Assembly: GCA_038380435.1 (NCBI GenBank)
Contig: JAWZYU010000013.1
Span: 66,482,446 to 66,546,445 of the forward strand
Direction: 5' to 3'
From: Ryuthela nishihirai
Taxonomy: Eukaryota > Arthropoda > Arachnida > Araneae > Heptathelidae
DNA length: 64,000 bases
Shown: one piece after another, positions 35,308 through 46,100 of the stretch
Layout of the letters: each line of letters opens with the position of its first letter
How positions within the stretch are numbered: position 1 is the stretch's first letter
Translations under genes and position numbers: made by a program
The notes under the pieces: generated by a model
The model's input: only the letters and a program-made list of their open reading frames with translations
Told to the model about the DNA's origin: nothing
The model's database searches: none

Positions 35308-35445
35308 GATCTAGAAAATGCCGAGAGGGAAGTGAAAAATGCTATTTTAACGTTGGAATCAATCCGGTTAGTTCTTGGTGAAGAAGACTCTTCAAAACTT
35401 GCTCATTTCGAACAGAACCAGGCTGAAACCTATGAGCTTTTGCAG
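35308..35445 (+). CDS. TPR/CHAT (TTC28-like) gene, exon 4: TPR helices
   Basis: A 138-bp exon (46 codons), phase 0 to 0, donor GTAAGA, acceptor AAATTTAG. It reads DLENAEREVKNAILTLESIR, LVLGEEDSSKLAHFEQNQAE and TYELLQ. The pattern DLe.Ae..v..ai......r..LG..D..K...fe.q...Y.lLQ is characteristic of the last TPR unit before a CHAT domain in TTC28-like proteins. The next exon starts 101 bp downstream and completes the repeat. Confidence 0.88.
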
Positions 35446-35546
35446 GTAAGATGTAATGGGGTTATCTATTGACCTTTGGTTTAAAGTGGATTTAAAACAG
35501 TGAGAAGTATTAAACTAATATTTATCTTCTCCCGCTTTCCTCAAAG

Positions 35547-35701
35547 GTGATTTTGGTTCGCCAGGGTAAAGTGATCGAGGCTTTGGCCCTCTCTGAGTTT
35601 GCACGAGGCAGAGCCATCACCGATATCGTGCGTGACAGCAGCGTAGCAAAGCATGGAATTGGAAACGATACGTGGATTTGGAGAGATGACATTCTCATCA
35701 A
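35547..35701 (+). CDS. TPR/CHAT (TTC28-like) gene, exon 5: last TPR to CHAT linker
   Basis: A 155-bp exon. The acceptor is CTTTCCTCAAAG and the donor GTAGGA (rather weak); phase 0 to 2. It reads VILVRQGKVIEALALSEFAR, GRAITDIVRDSSVAKHGIGN and DTWIWRDDILI. LV..G...EAL.lsE..RgRA..Di is the typical last TPR helix and AE.gRaRal.Dll transition of TPR-CHAT proteins. This is the best family diagnostic in the window. Codon use and an uninterrupted frame argue for a functional exon. Confidence 0.9.
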
Positions 35702-36568
35702 GTAGGAACACCATTATTTCCCGTACAAATATTTCGTGTTAAAATGTAATTGCTAAATATTTGTGCACAATAGTAAATTCTATAATAATGCATCCTTGTT
35801 ATAAGTGTCCTATATTTTTACATTTACCCTTGTTTTAAACTTTGAAATTATATTTACATTAAGTGTACTCAGGGGACACGTTGTACTCTTCAGGTGTAAA
35901 GGCTGCCTCGTTGGCCATCTTCTACCGAAAGGATTGTTCGCAAATGAATTTTTGGGTCTGTTTTTCTGTCTTGTCTTCTTTGTATGGTCTCCCATGGTCA
36001 TGAAATTGTCATTTCCCAATGGTGATGTCAAAGGTTATGTTTACTCAAAAGAGCCGGTATTATTTTAAAAATTTCTCTGTGGCTAATAGTATAATTATTT
36101 AGTCATAAGATTCATATTCAATGGTCCACTGTCCTGTATTTAAATGTGAATGAATGTAAAATTTAATTGTTTTACGTTAAACGATTCTGCCATATTGAAT
36201 GCCGAAACTTAAAGTGACTGATGGCGAGATGAAGGAAATGGAAAATTCTCTTTTAGAGAACCCTAAATCATGTTCCAAATCGAAAATGTTTTTAACTGGA
36301 TTTTGTTATTTTCATATTATCCTCTTCATACTACATATGTGAAAACAAAAATTTACACCTGAATGATTTCGCAGATGAATTTCAGATGGATCTTCAGGGA
36401 GTCAATAAAGCTCTCAGACATAGTTTAGGAGGGAGAAAAATAAACTTGTGGTGAATAAGTTGATCTATTAAAAATACTCTTGGATTGGATATAATCCTGT
36501 CCAGTTCGTACTTCAGCGAAATGAATTAAGAATGCACCAGGAAACAATTAAACTACTGCAGTTAATAT
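35702..36568. other. Intron, no feature recognised
   Basis: AT-rich intron. A small open frame at 35805-36068 has no recognisable similarity and no exon-like borders. Confidence 0.5.
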
Positions 36569-36883
36569 AGGGGAAGAGAGGGCTCAGTTGGTAGCGCGCT
36601 AGGCTCGTAATCTGAAGTTCTCAGCTATCTCCGCAAAACCTTCTGCCCTCAGTCAGTAGGGGGACACCGATGGACTGGGACGTTAAGCCGTGGCTCCGTG
36701 TGCGGGAGAGCCATACTCTATGCACCATAAAGAACACGCTGGATGTTCTTTACGAGAGGCTCCCATCTTCCTAACAGCTGTCCAGTGGGTCCCCTTCCCC
36801 CAAACCTTTCTGAGCCCTCGGGGTCCATGTGACCTTACCATTTAGCCCATTGTGTGCAAAAAAGTGTCGCTCAGAATAACCCA
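36569..36883 (+). mobile_element. tRNA-Met SINE, shortened copy with TSD
   Basis: Exact 11-bp duplication GCAGTTAATAT at 36558-36568 and 36884-36894. The head GGCTCAGTTGGTAGCGCGCT is present. Most of the B-box segment is missing (CTGAAGTTCTCAGC joins directly to TATCTCCGCAAA), and so is part of the CCGCCGTCCG segment, giving 315 bp. Confidence 0.92.
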
Positions 36884-37374
36884 GCAGTTAATATTTACTT
36901 TCTTTCATGGATTTCATTAAGAACATAAATAATTTATTTATCCACACTTTTTAATGATCCCTGCACCATCATTTCTTGTTGACGAATTTATAGATAAAAC
37001 ATAACCTACTTCAACTACTCCTGCAATATGTTCGCTCAACATCGTTTTGTGGAAATGACAGTCAGATACAAATGATGTTTCTTATATAGACACATTTCTG
37101 AAAATAATTTTCATATTGTTCGCAAAGTGTTTGAAAATTTATAAAATGAATTCTGAACCGAAGTTTGAGAATAATACTACCGTGTCCGAACGAGGTTTTA
37201 GATAATTATTTCATGCATTCGTGAAGCTTAGAATCTTTGCAATCTGCACACTACACAGAGGTTTAGGGAAAAAATGAAGTTTTTTGGTGGTAAAATATTT
37301 TAACTAATTCTTGAAAAATTTTAGTAGTTTTAAATATGAAAAGTGAGTATGATTTGTTTTCTGTAACGTTTCAG

Positions 37375-37676
37375 AACACAGTTATCGAAAGGTTTGATAG
37401 ATGAAGTAATTGGTGAATTTTACCGAATTGCTGACGAACTGGATACAAATTTTCTAGTTTATTCTATTGTGACGGATTATCCAGAGAGTTATGAAACAGA
37501 AATATGCCTTTATTTGTGGTTAGTGAAATGCTCAAAGGATCTTCTTCCAGGCAAAGAGAGAATTACGTTTCGTAGACGAAATCTAGAAGAAATAACTCCA
37601 GGCAATCTTGGCTTTGATGAGAAACTCTTTAACAGTCTGAATCGATCTTTTGTGAAGATGAACCACATGAAAAGTG
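37375..37676 (+). CDS. TPR/CHAT (TTC28-like) gene, exon 6: start of CHAT-like region
   Basis: A 302-bp exon. The acceptor is ACGTTTCAG and the donor GTAAGT; phase 2 to 1. It reads TQLSKGLIDEVIGEFYRIAD, ELDTNFLVYSIVTDYPESYE, TEICLYLWLVKCSKDLLPGK and ERITFRRRNLEEITPGNLGF. The exon ends RSFVKMNHMKSG. IA..L.T.fLVYS....Y......LYLWLV.....I.FR...L resembles the first strands of CHAT domains (A..L.a.lV.Y.......l..Wvi...g.i.f...dl). The downstream His/Cys catalytic part of CHAT is not visible. An RTE LINE begins 58 bp after the donor. Confidence 0.85.
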
Positions 37677-37733
37677 GTAAGTTTACTGTTTTCGAAATTT
37701 GATTTTTTTGTCCCTAACATTGGTTTATGTTTC

Positions 37734-38960
37734 ATCATCATCATCATCATCAAGAAGCAGCATGGGCTACAGAGGTCCAACCGGATTGTGCAATTTAGTT
37801 CTACAAACATATTTGTCCTGAGCTACATCTGTATCTGGTCACTGTACCCTAATTCTAATAAGGTCCTGTGTACATTGTCTGCCCACTGCATCCTAGGTCT
37901 TCCCCTCTTTCTGAGGACTTTAGGCACATAACCCTATTCGTTAATCAATGATTATGCATAAGGATAGCATGGCCATACCAACGGAATCTCTCCATGCACA
38001 ATATGCTGATCAAAGGAGGTTGTCAACACCTTTGCCTAACCTCATCAATTCTTACAACGATGAACCACCTAATGCCCAAGATACTGCGTAAGCATCCAGG
38101 ATCAAAAGCATCAAGTTTCTTGCCATCTTGGTTACAAAACGTCATGTTTCACTACCGTAATTAACCATAGAAAAAACCAAACCATTATACAGTCTAACTA
38201 TAGTCTTTTGGTGTATATGCCTATTTATCCACACTCTCCATAGATTCTTAAAAGTCCCGCAGCAATCCCTATTCGTCTATTTATCTCATGCCGCACATCA
38301 CTAGTATCTGTTTCATAGCTCCCAAGATAAATAAACTAAGACAGCTGCGCAAGAGTGGAACTATTTAGATTAAGCATTCCTGACCAATTTTCATCACTTG
38401 AGTTTTCTCTCTAATATTTGTCAGCAAACCTACTCTTCCACCAGGCTCATGAACAGCTCGAATGAAAGAGTTCATCTCATCAACATAATTTGCCAAAAGA
38501 ACTTAATCATCAGCATAACCTAAATCAGAAATTTTCAAACCTCTACACTATTTAAGCCCAAAACGTTTCCCTTGCACTGAATATCGCATAACATAATCAA
38601 TAACCAACCTAAAGAGGAAAGGAGAAAAAATGAACCCTTGTAGGATACCATAAGCAACGATAAAGCAATTGCTACAAGACTTACCAACTCTCACACATGA
38701 TTCAGTGCCATTATTTCATTCAGGTATATATGTGTATGGTCAGCACCAAAACCCTGTGTGCTTGACCACTCCTCAGCAGAGTAGAAAAAAAGAAAAATAG
38801 TCATATTATCCAGATCTGTAGGCCATACTGATCTGACAGTCCTCCCCTGCGTTCTCTTCCACAAGAGAGTATCACTTTTGAAAGGTACTAACTCTCTGCA
38901 CCACGAGAAGGCGGAGACGGACTTTAGGTGCTAGGCCTGTCCGGTTCTGTGCATCATCAC
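37734..38960 (-). mobile_element. RTE-type LINE, internally deleted copy
   Basis: The (CAT)n tail at 37734-37752 is followed by the same 3' sequence as 583-1500 (CAATTTAGTTCTACAAAC, AATGCCCAAGATACTG). It runs through the RT region to about 38718. It then jumps directly to the 5' UTR (GGTCAGCACCAAAACCCTGT at 38738, matching 3601), ending at CATCATCACAGGG near 38960. About 2 kb covering endonuclease and linker is missing. All frames are broken. Confidence 0.88.
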
Positions 38961-39485
38961 AGGGTTTGGTCTTACTTTCCATGATTTCTATCGTGATGAG
39001 AATATTCAGGCTTTTTTCGAGAAGATGAAACATTTTCAAATTTGATTTTAGATTAAGAGTGTGTGTTATACATGTGTGTTTGTGTGTTTTGGGATATCTT
39101 CTTATTCGTTCATTGTATATTATTTGATTCCCCATGTTTCATTGGTAACCGTTTCATCTATGTTTATCTCCATCATGCCTTTGGAGCTCCTTCCACTCGA
39201 ACACCTTAATTAATTGTTTTAAAAACGTTCATGAACTTTATTTCATTTTAGTGGCTATTTTCATCGCATCTGATTTTTCTGTTATTGTTTGCAACTTGAT
39301 ATTTATTTTTCATCATTGGCAATCTCTTTAACTTCATCTCTTAATACATTTTCATCTACGACAGTGCTGTTGACACATACCTATATTATGATCAGGAGGA
39401 TGTTGATTCGTAACTCGCCTGGATAGGAACAGTTTTTAAAATAATTCGGAGAGGAGTTTGCAAAATATATAAATTGGAGCTGATA
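38961..39485. other. Intron, no feature recognised
   Basis: AT-rich, with a (TG)n-like patch near 39059-39089. Nothing was assignable. Confidence 0.5.
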
Positions 39486-39697
39486 AAAATAAAATATAAA
39501 TAAATACCCCCTCAAGCAGCTGCTTTCCACAGAGGTCTGACAGGAGCCTGTCAGTTTATATGCCATAGTAGAAGATCTGTGCGGATGACAGGACCTGAGC
39601 AGGAAAACAACACACACGTCCATGCCTTACCCGGGACTCGAACCCAGGTCATTAAGATTAGTAGCTAAGCGTGCTAATCACTCGGCCACGGAAGAAA
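39486..39697 (-). mobile_element. Reference copy of second SINE family (tRNA-Ser/Leu-like head)
   Basis: Reverse-complement order is as follows: head CCGTGGCCGAGTGATTAGCA (A box), GACCTGGGTTCGAGTCCCGG (B box) and GTAAGGCATGG; body CAGGTCCTGTCATCCGCACA; tail AAACTGACAGGCTCCTGTCA and GCAGCTGCTTGAGGGGGTAT ending in A/T-rich TATTTATATTTTA. The GGCCGAGTG A-box style resembles class II tRNAs. A-rich direct repeats (AAAATAAAAT) flank it. RNA polymerase III boxes are intact by eye. Confidence 0.85.
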
Positions 39698-41703
39698 ATA
39701 AAATTAAGTACAGTAATTATTTCAATACTTTATTGAGCTTTCCGTGGCAGAAAGCTGCTCTGTACCTTTTGGTTTTCCAAAACATATTTTTTTTGTCTTT
39801 TTTTCCTTTACATTATTTTGCTTTCTATATGAGAATGAAATATGTTTCTGCATATGCTTTGAGAAGTTAAGCTTTCAGTAAACAGAGAATTATAATCATT
39901 CACATAGGAATTCAGGCTAAGCTGTGAACTACAGCTGGCCCATTAAGTGTAACATAGGAATTAGGAATATATATTTATTTCTATCGTCTTACTTTTTCAT
40001 TTTCAGATCAAATAAAGGTAAAACAAGGGAATGTGTTTATAGAAAACAGAGAGACTGCAAATCGCTTTTTTACGACTAAATTTTCCCTTTAGGAATGCTA
40101 AAATAGTCTTGTATTCTCCAAAAAAGTTTGTAACTTGGAGCACTTTAAGAAAGAATTGCAAAGTATCTAGCCGATCGGGCAATTACCATAAAAACTGTTC
40201 AGAACAATAGATAAAACAATTATATAAATTCATTAGAAAAATGGCGGGTATATGAAACTAAAATAACAGTTATTTCAAAGGTTCCAGTTAAATGGAATGC
40301 CCTGTAATATGTAAATAATTCTTCAGAAAGTTACACATTAAAAAAAACCAAACTTAAACTTGTTGTTAATGCAGAGGACATTTTGCTTATCTCAAACAGT
40401 GTTTAGATATTATTTAATTCAAAAATGAGTTTTTGTTTGAGAAATAATAAACATTTGATTTATGAGAGGAAAATCAGTAGCTAAGCGGTATGCATTTTGT
40501 AAACTGTTAAAAACGTTTCAAGTTGTTTGTTGAAACAACTCTTTGTTGACTGTTGAAAGAATCTCTGTTGTTCTAGGATGGGAATTTAAAATATGTGGAA
40601 TCCCTTGCATTTACTAACATCTAGCGACAACTTCGTGTTCTCTCTGATTTTTCATCTACATCAGAGAGATACACTTAGGCGGGACTAGTAAGGAGCGCAG
40701 GCTCTGTGTCCTCATAGATGCGAAATGTTTTCTAATAATAATATTTCTTATTTTGTACATTACATAACTGTCGCATTGGATGTCATCTGTAACTCAAGTA
40801 TGACATCAATATTGCTTGTAAGAGACCACAGTGAACCAAGAATTCTTTGGAGTCTTTGTTAATGATTAAAGACGATATATTACTCTCCACAAAGGAATAT
40901 TATTAACGAGGTTGACAGAAGCTCCAGGGAATATGGGGGAAACTATTTTTAGTTGTTAATACCAACTATTCAGAGAACAAATGTCCAAATCTTAAAGAAA
41001 AATTGATGTTTGGGTTTTATCGCAACTTGTACCCCCCCCCCCCCGTCCTCCTATAGGTGCGGCCTAGATAACAAAGTGGCAGTCCGTCGCTGGATTTATG
41101 AGAGTCATCAAACGGACAGATTTGCAGAAATAGTCAATTAATTCATTCTTCACTTTTAAAATACTGTCATATAATTGTGGAGAATGTTTTCATTCGGATA
41201 TCATGTAACTGTTGCCCATCGAACATGAAGCTATAAGTTGTTAACCGATGTGCAGGAATGTCATGAACAGAAGAAAAATCTCTCTCGATTGCTTTATGTT
41301 TTTTTGACCAGATAGGCTCGTTTCTACGCGTAGGAGAGCCAGGAGTTGTCATTTCCCGAAAATTGTTTGAACCTCCGAGAATTCGAAACTTTGTTTTCAG
41401 TTTACTGTCAAAATGTACAATGATCACTTTCGAAAGTTAAAAAAATATGTTAAAGTACTCAGTATATGTGTTTCTACAGATAAAAAACAGAAATGTTTTT
41501 GAAATAAATTATAATCCAAATGGTTTAAAAATATGATTTAATATAACAAGAGATGTTAGTAAACAAATTTATTAGTTGTTTAAAATTCACAGCTGCTGTT
41601 TGTAAGTTGAAATCAATACTGATCATTTTTTTACAAAAAGATGAAAGATACACTTATCGATAAAATTGTTGAAAGTTGACAAATCTTTCGTTTCGATATC
41701 TAG
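39698..41703. other. Intron, no feature recognised
   Basis: AT-rich DNA with a C12 run near 41033-41044. A minus-strand frame of 86 codons at 41167-41427 has no recognised similarity. Confidence 0.5.
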
Positions 41704-42299
41704 ATCTGTTTCAATCACGCAGAAGTTCAAGCCCTGAAGTTAATGTATCTGGTCAAGAACACCAGAAGGCACAAAACATGGAACTATTATTTCCTGGCAG
41801 AGAGGATGATAGGGGATTGATGAAACTAGAAAAAAATCTATCCCATAGAAAGATTGCCATGGAGAGTGGAGAGAAAGGAGATGCTGCCATGGAAAGTGGA
41901 GAGAAAGGAAATGCTGCCATGGAGAGTGGAGAGAAAGGAGATGCTGCCATGGAGAGTGGAGAGAAAGGAGATGCTGCCATGGAGAGTGGAGAGAAAGGAG
42001 ATGCTGCAATGGAGAGTGGAGAGAAAGGAGATGCTGCCATGGAGAGTGGAGAGAAAGGAGATGCTGCAATGGAGAGTGGAGAGAAAGGAGATGCTGCCAT
42101 GGAGAGTGGAGAGAAAGGAGATGCTGCCATGGAGAGTAGAGAGAAAGGAGATGCTGCAGGTGGATCAGAGGATCGCTCGATGCCTGAGAGAAGTGTGCAA
42201 GAGTTGAGTGAAAGTAGCGAAGATGAGGAGATGAAGGAAGAACTGGCGGAAGAAGATGTTTTTAAAAAGAAGACATGGGATGATATTGAAAAACAAATG
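41704..42299 (+). CDS. TPR/CHAT (TTC28-like) gene, exon 7: module exon A1 with minisatellite
   Basis: A 596-bp exon, phase 1 to 0. The acceptor is CGATATCTAG and the donor GTGAGT at 42300. It starts DLFQSRRSSSPEVNVSGQEH, then QKAQNMELLFPGREDDRGLM and NLSHRKIA. Ten perfect or near-perfect MESGEKGDAA units follow. It ends with an acidic tail (SSEDEEMKEELAEEDVFKKK) and DDIEKQM. The first 50 residues match exons at 50297 and 61215 (common core EH...(E/D)L.FP...). The region should be a solvent-exposed, highly charged loop or coil inserted in the CHAT-like fold. Function is unknown. Without the repeat the exon is 296 bp, close to the other two A exons. Confidence 0.82.
41859..42158. repeat. 30-bp coding minisatellite, 10 units
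   Basis: Exactly ten 30-bp units starting at ATGGAGAGTGGAGAGAAAGG, in frame with exon A1. Units 5-6 and 7-8 repeat a GCA/GCC alternation at the last codon, suggesting a 60-bp secondary duplication. Only unit 2 (GAA, AAT) and unit 10 (GTAGAG) carry replacement changes. The uniformity implies recent expansion. Confidence 0.97.
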
Positions 42300-42775
42300 G
42301 TGAGTGAAAAGAGAAACTAATTTTGCACCTTTCAAATAGAAATTTACATTTTTATTTCTATATTTGGTGTTTTGTGCGTGTAGTAAAAATTGCATTAACA
42401 CATCAGGAAAAAACAATTTAATGGTAATTCTGTTTAAATCTTTACTGATGTATTTTTCATTATGACTATTGATTCTCTGATATTAGAATTTCACTATTCC
42501 CTAAATAAAGGACCATAATTTTTACTTTAGGAAATTATGCATTTTATTCCGAATCAAATTATACAGCTATATACACTGGTTGAGAAGATTAAGAAACACA
42601 TAATTTTTCATCAGTATTTGATTTTAATGATTAAATTTAATCATTATATAACCACATCGCATGCAGATTTCGAATATTCAAATCCCACAATTCTTTGAAA
42701 CATGCAAATTACTAATGCGAGAACTAAATTAAAGTCTGGTTGAACCTCTATAGTCTATGTCTGCTTGACGACTCG
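42300..42775. other. Intron, no feature recognised
   Basis: AT-rich intron following exon A1. No structure was noted. Confidence 0.5.
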
Positions 42776-43010
42776 GTATGTATGCATGTATGTATGTATG
42801 TATGTATGTATGTATGTATGTATGTATGTATGTATGTATGTATGTATGTATGTATGTATGTATGTGCGTGTGTATGTGTGTGTGTATGTATGTATGTATG
42901 TATGTATGTATGTATGTATGTATGTATGTGTGTGTGTATGTATGTATGTATGTATGTATGTATGTATGTATGTATGTATGTATGTATGTATGTATGTATG
43001 TACGTACGTA
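42776..43010. repeat. (TGTA)n microsatellite, ~235 bp
   Basis: About 58 TGTA units with short TGTG interruptions. The long open frames across it on both strands are artefacts of the repeat. It ends TACGTACGTA directly against a Tc1-like element. Confidence 0.97.
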
Positions 43011-43569
43011 CACTGAGATATCAGTTTATCAGATACAACTACCTATAGTGTGTTGCGCCTCCTTTGATCTTCAGAATAGCCAGAATTTTTCGGGCAAGAA
43101 ACTTACAAGATGCTGGATACGCTGTGCGTGAACCTTGCGGAAATGATTGTATTGCGCAGTGGATACAAATTAGACGGCAGCACTGTCTCGCTGCGAACAG
43201 TCCTTACCACCTCATCCCAAAGATGCTCTATAGGGGATGAATGTGTAGGCCAATGAAGCAACGAAACTCGTAGAACATATTCTTGGAGTCATTCGGTGAC
43301 GATATGTACTTTATGAGCAGGTGCTCATGCTGAACGTGTCCCATCCAAGTGGGGACGAGGAGGACGGCCGTTTACGAGACGCTAGAACCGGCACCGCCTA
43401 GCCCCAACTATCACGGCACTTCGCTCAGGTTGCTCGTTTTAGCCATTCTGACGCTCAATCCAACTCTATCGGATTTATACCGCATATCGCGGTCACGTGA
43501 CGTATTACGTGTTGGAATGAACCAATTATGTGACAGGGGTGGTGTACCTAATAAACTGGGATCTCAGTG
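43011..43569 (-). mobile_element. Tc1-like element with TIRs, inserted at end of (TGTA)n
   Basis: The left terminus CACTGAGATATCAGTTTATC and the reverse complement of the right terminus CACTGAGATCCCAGTTTATT are TIRs. TA lies on both sides (43009-43010, 43570-43571). The 559-bp interior holds minus-strand transposase fragments related to 31197-31530 and is too short for a full gene. It is therefore a deletion derivative. Confidence 0.88.
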
Positions 43570-44817
43570 TAGATAAGCATGATGTGAAATCAAAAGCTGT
43601 AGAATTTTCCTAAAACAAACAATATTTTTTCCTCTGAAAGGTTCTTAAGAGTTCATAAAATAACAACTTGGTTTCTAGCTTTTTTTTTGGTTTCAGGAAT
43701 ATTTTTGATTCATGATCGATACAATTTACTAGTAACTGTTATGGAACACTTGAAATGCCAGCGAGTCTTTTGTGAGAGTTGGTCATTGAAACTGGAGTTA
43801 GCTAAGGCTGCATTTGTCATTCTCCTTGCTAGCTATTTAATTGATAATGCTATGAGAAAATCTTTGCAGCGAGGCCTGGATTTAGAAAAATTCGAGATAA
43901 GAGGCTGGGGAGAAGAAATACAATCGCGTCGAAAAAGTGTAAAATTGAGCGGGGGGGGGGGGGAAGCAAGAGACTGAATTTCTAACTCAACATAATATTT
44001 CCATCTCTTTTTTAGCTGTATTAAACCTTTTCTTGAAAACTGCATGAAATGTAGATATTTTAAATATTTTTATACCTCTATTATTCTTAGCAGCATTCTG
44101 AAGGGGGGGAGGGGCCATTGAGAGGCAAAATAATTATTAAACGTATTTATAATTCATACTTTTTTAAGAAACAACTGGAATCTTCGTCGCATTGTTGTTA
44201 CAAATTGTGGCTGTGTGCGCTCCTCCCTAACAGTAAGACTTGACATGGTCAGAGAAACAAAATACGAGATCTACATAGAATAGGATAACGATTTCATTGC
44301 TGCTATGCCCAAAACAATCAATCAATCGATGATGTCACATTTCGAACCTGATATGAACATACTTTCAAATGATCAAGGCATGCCCTTGAATCACCTTGGT
44401 ATGATTCTATTTGCTGGATTCAGTAAATCATTCAATTACGGTTGCATTAATTACGATTGAAGGTTATGTACTCTAGAAATACTAAACGATGACTTTCTCA
44501 TTAGTTGCTTAGAAAAACATCCAAATTAGATATTAAGAAGAGCGAGCTTTTCTTTGCACGATACAACATGGGCAACAGCAGAAAGTTTTTCTGGGAGGGC
44601 TAAATATTTCAGCGTGTGTGTTTGGGGGAGGGGGATTAAAAAACAAGCCAATGTTTCAAGTTAGAAATGTTTATGTTAAGCCGTTATTTAATTAAGCCGT
44701 TATAAATAAGGAATCATGAATATAAGGAATAATCATACCATACTATAATTAGGAATGCTAAAAAAATACTAAAAATGTACGAAAATAATATTTTTACAAA
44801 ATGATATAATAATATTA
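43570..44817. other. Intron; possible repeat fragment near 43873-43975
   Basis: GGCCTGGATTTAGAAAAATT and the nearby G14 run resemble the edge of the dispersed short repeat. A phase-1 open stretch after the strong acceptor at 43696 was considered as an exon and not accepted. Confidence 0.4.
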
Positions 44818-45004
44818 TCCCCCCACACAAGCACCTGCTTGCCACAGAGGTCTGACTGGAGCCTATCAATTTAATATGTCATAGTAGAAGGTATGTGAGG
44901 ATGGCGGGACCTTAGCAGAAAACAATACAAATATCCATGCCTTACCTGAGTTCGTACCCAGGTCATTTTCATCAGCAGTCAACCGTGCTAACCACTCGGC
45001 CAAA
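44818..45004 (-). mobile_element. Second SINE family copy, divergent
   Basis: CACCTGCTTGCCACAGAGGT, GACTGGAGCCTATCAA, GTAGAAGGTATGTGAGGATG and CCATGCCTTACCTGAGTTCG end in CTAACCACTCGGCCA, matching 39486-39697 along its length with many changes. Confidence 0.85.
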
Positions 45005-45414
45005 TCAAAATAAATTAAATATGTCCGAAAATAAAAAACACGCAAAAAAGTAAAAAAAAGAAAACAACAAGATTTACATTTATTCCGAGAGAAAAAAAAA
45101 ATAATAATTTATAGTACATCTCATGCTATTTAACATAAATTATTTTTTTTCAATAAATTTTTCTAGTGGAGGGAACGACGTCCCCTCTTTCCTCTTCCCC
45201 CCCCCCTTCCTGCTGCCGCCCACGCATGGGAATCAAAACATTTTAAAATCAAGCAACCATTGAATGAATGTTGAACGAAATCTAACAATCGAGTGAATGC
45301 TTAAGATGTAAATTTAACAGCAGATCTGGCATTGGTGTACGGGAATGGAGAGTCAAATTATTGACACTTTATTAATAAAGATTATATTAGTGAGTATCTT
45401 TTCCTTTGCTCTAG

Positions 45415-45559
45415 GATCAGTTATCTCATCTGTCACCAGAAGACAGACATGAAATGGAGCAGGTGTATTTATATCACCTGGTTGCTTTCGCTTCCTTACA
45501 GTATTCGAAAAACGCCTCTTACGATCCTCAACTGCCAATGATGACAATGGTACTCCACG
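45415..45559 (+). CDS. TPR/CHAT (TTC28-like) gene, exon 8: module exon B1
   Basis: A 145-bp exon, phase 0 to 1. The acceptor is CTTTGCTCTAG and the donor GTAAGT. It reads DQLSHLSPEDRHEMEQVYLY, HLVAFASLQYSKNASYDPQL and PMMTMVLHG. The shape LY.hL......L.......LP.MT.V.HG resembles the CHAT segment LY.lLI.PI...L....+LtiVPhG, which normally leads into L..lPF..L on the next exon. The exon at 54016 has exactly the same length and phases. Together with exon A1 it forms a module that starts and ends in phase 1, so it can be duplicated without breaking the frame. Confidence 0.82.
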
Positions 45560-45786
45560 GTAAGTGATGAAAATGTTCGTTTTAGAGAAGCTGTGAATTA
45601 ATAAAAAGTGGCAATTGAAACAGGAACAAAAACAAAATATTTTGCAGAAGTTCTTTCATTCTGCATAAATTTACAAATATAGCAGATTTGCACGGCCTTT
45701 CTTAGTTTTTTAAATATAGAGTAGATGACACTCCTCACGTCGCAAGCTTTCATTTGACATAAATATCATTACGATCGATTTCTTCC

Positions 45787-46100
45787 CGCTCCGGGGGGAT
45801 CAGTCGGTAGCATGCCAGGCTCATAATCTGCATTCCCAGGTTCGAGTCCTAGCTGGGCCAGTGGGCATGGAAAGGCCGCCATCCGTCGAATGGGAACGTT
45901 AAGCTGTGACCCCTCGTGCGGGAGAGCTAAACACGCTGAATGGCCTTGACGGGAGGCTACCATCTGTCTCCTAACAGCTGTTCCAGTGGGGCCCCTCCCC
46001 CAATCCTCTCTGAGCCCTCGGGGTCCTTGTGACTGAGCGTTTAACCCATTGTGTGCGAAAAAGTACTGCTAAGAGGTAAAACAACCCAAACAACTCTCCC
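45787..46100 (+). mobile_element. tRNA-Met SINE copy with CAT anticodon
   Basis: The head GGATCAGTCGGTAGCATGCC with GGCTCATAATCTGCA keeps the ancestral Met anticodon CAT. The B box is GGTTCGAGTCC. An internal deletion removes CAGCGTTGAGATTT through GGACACC. The tail GCTAAGAGGTAAAACAACCC is present. Confidence 0.88.

Noticed and set aside
35805..36068. 87-codon + strand open frame (MSYIFTFTLVLNFEIIFTLS onward)
   Set aside because: Hydrophobic AT-rich translation inside an intron, with no family resemblance and no supporting splice sites.
41740..42207. Alternative and minus-strand frames over the 30-bp minisatellite
   Set aside because: The unit length is a multiple of three, so shadow frames stay open. 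Only the frame joining exons 6 and 8 in phase is accepted.
42729..43131. Long open frames on both strands over the TGTA array (MYVCMYVC and IHTYIHTY-type proteins)
   Set aside because: A repeat unit without stop codons leaves several frames open. There is no gene context.
43697..43872. Possible exon after the strong acceptor at 43696 (GIFLIHDRYNLLVTVMEHLK onward)
   Set aside because: It is open only in phase 1, whereas exon A1 before it ends in phase 0. No good donor was found, and it runs into a dispersed repeat. It could only be used if A1 were skipped.
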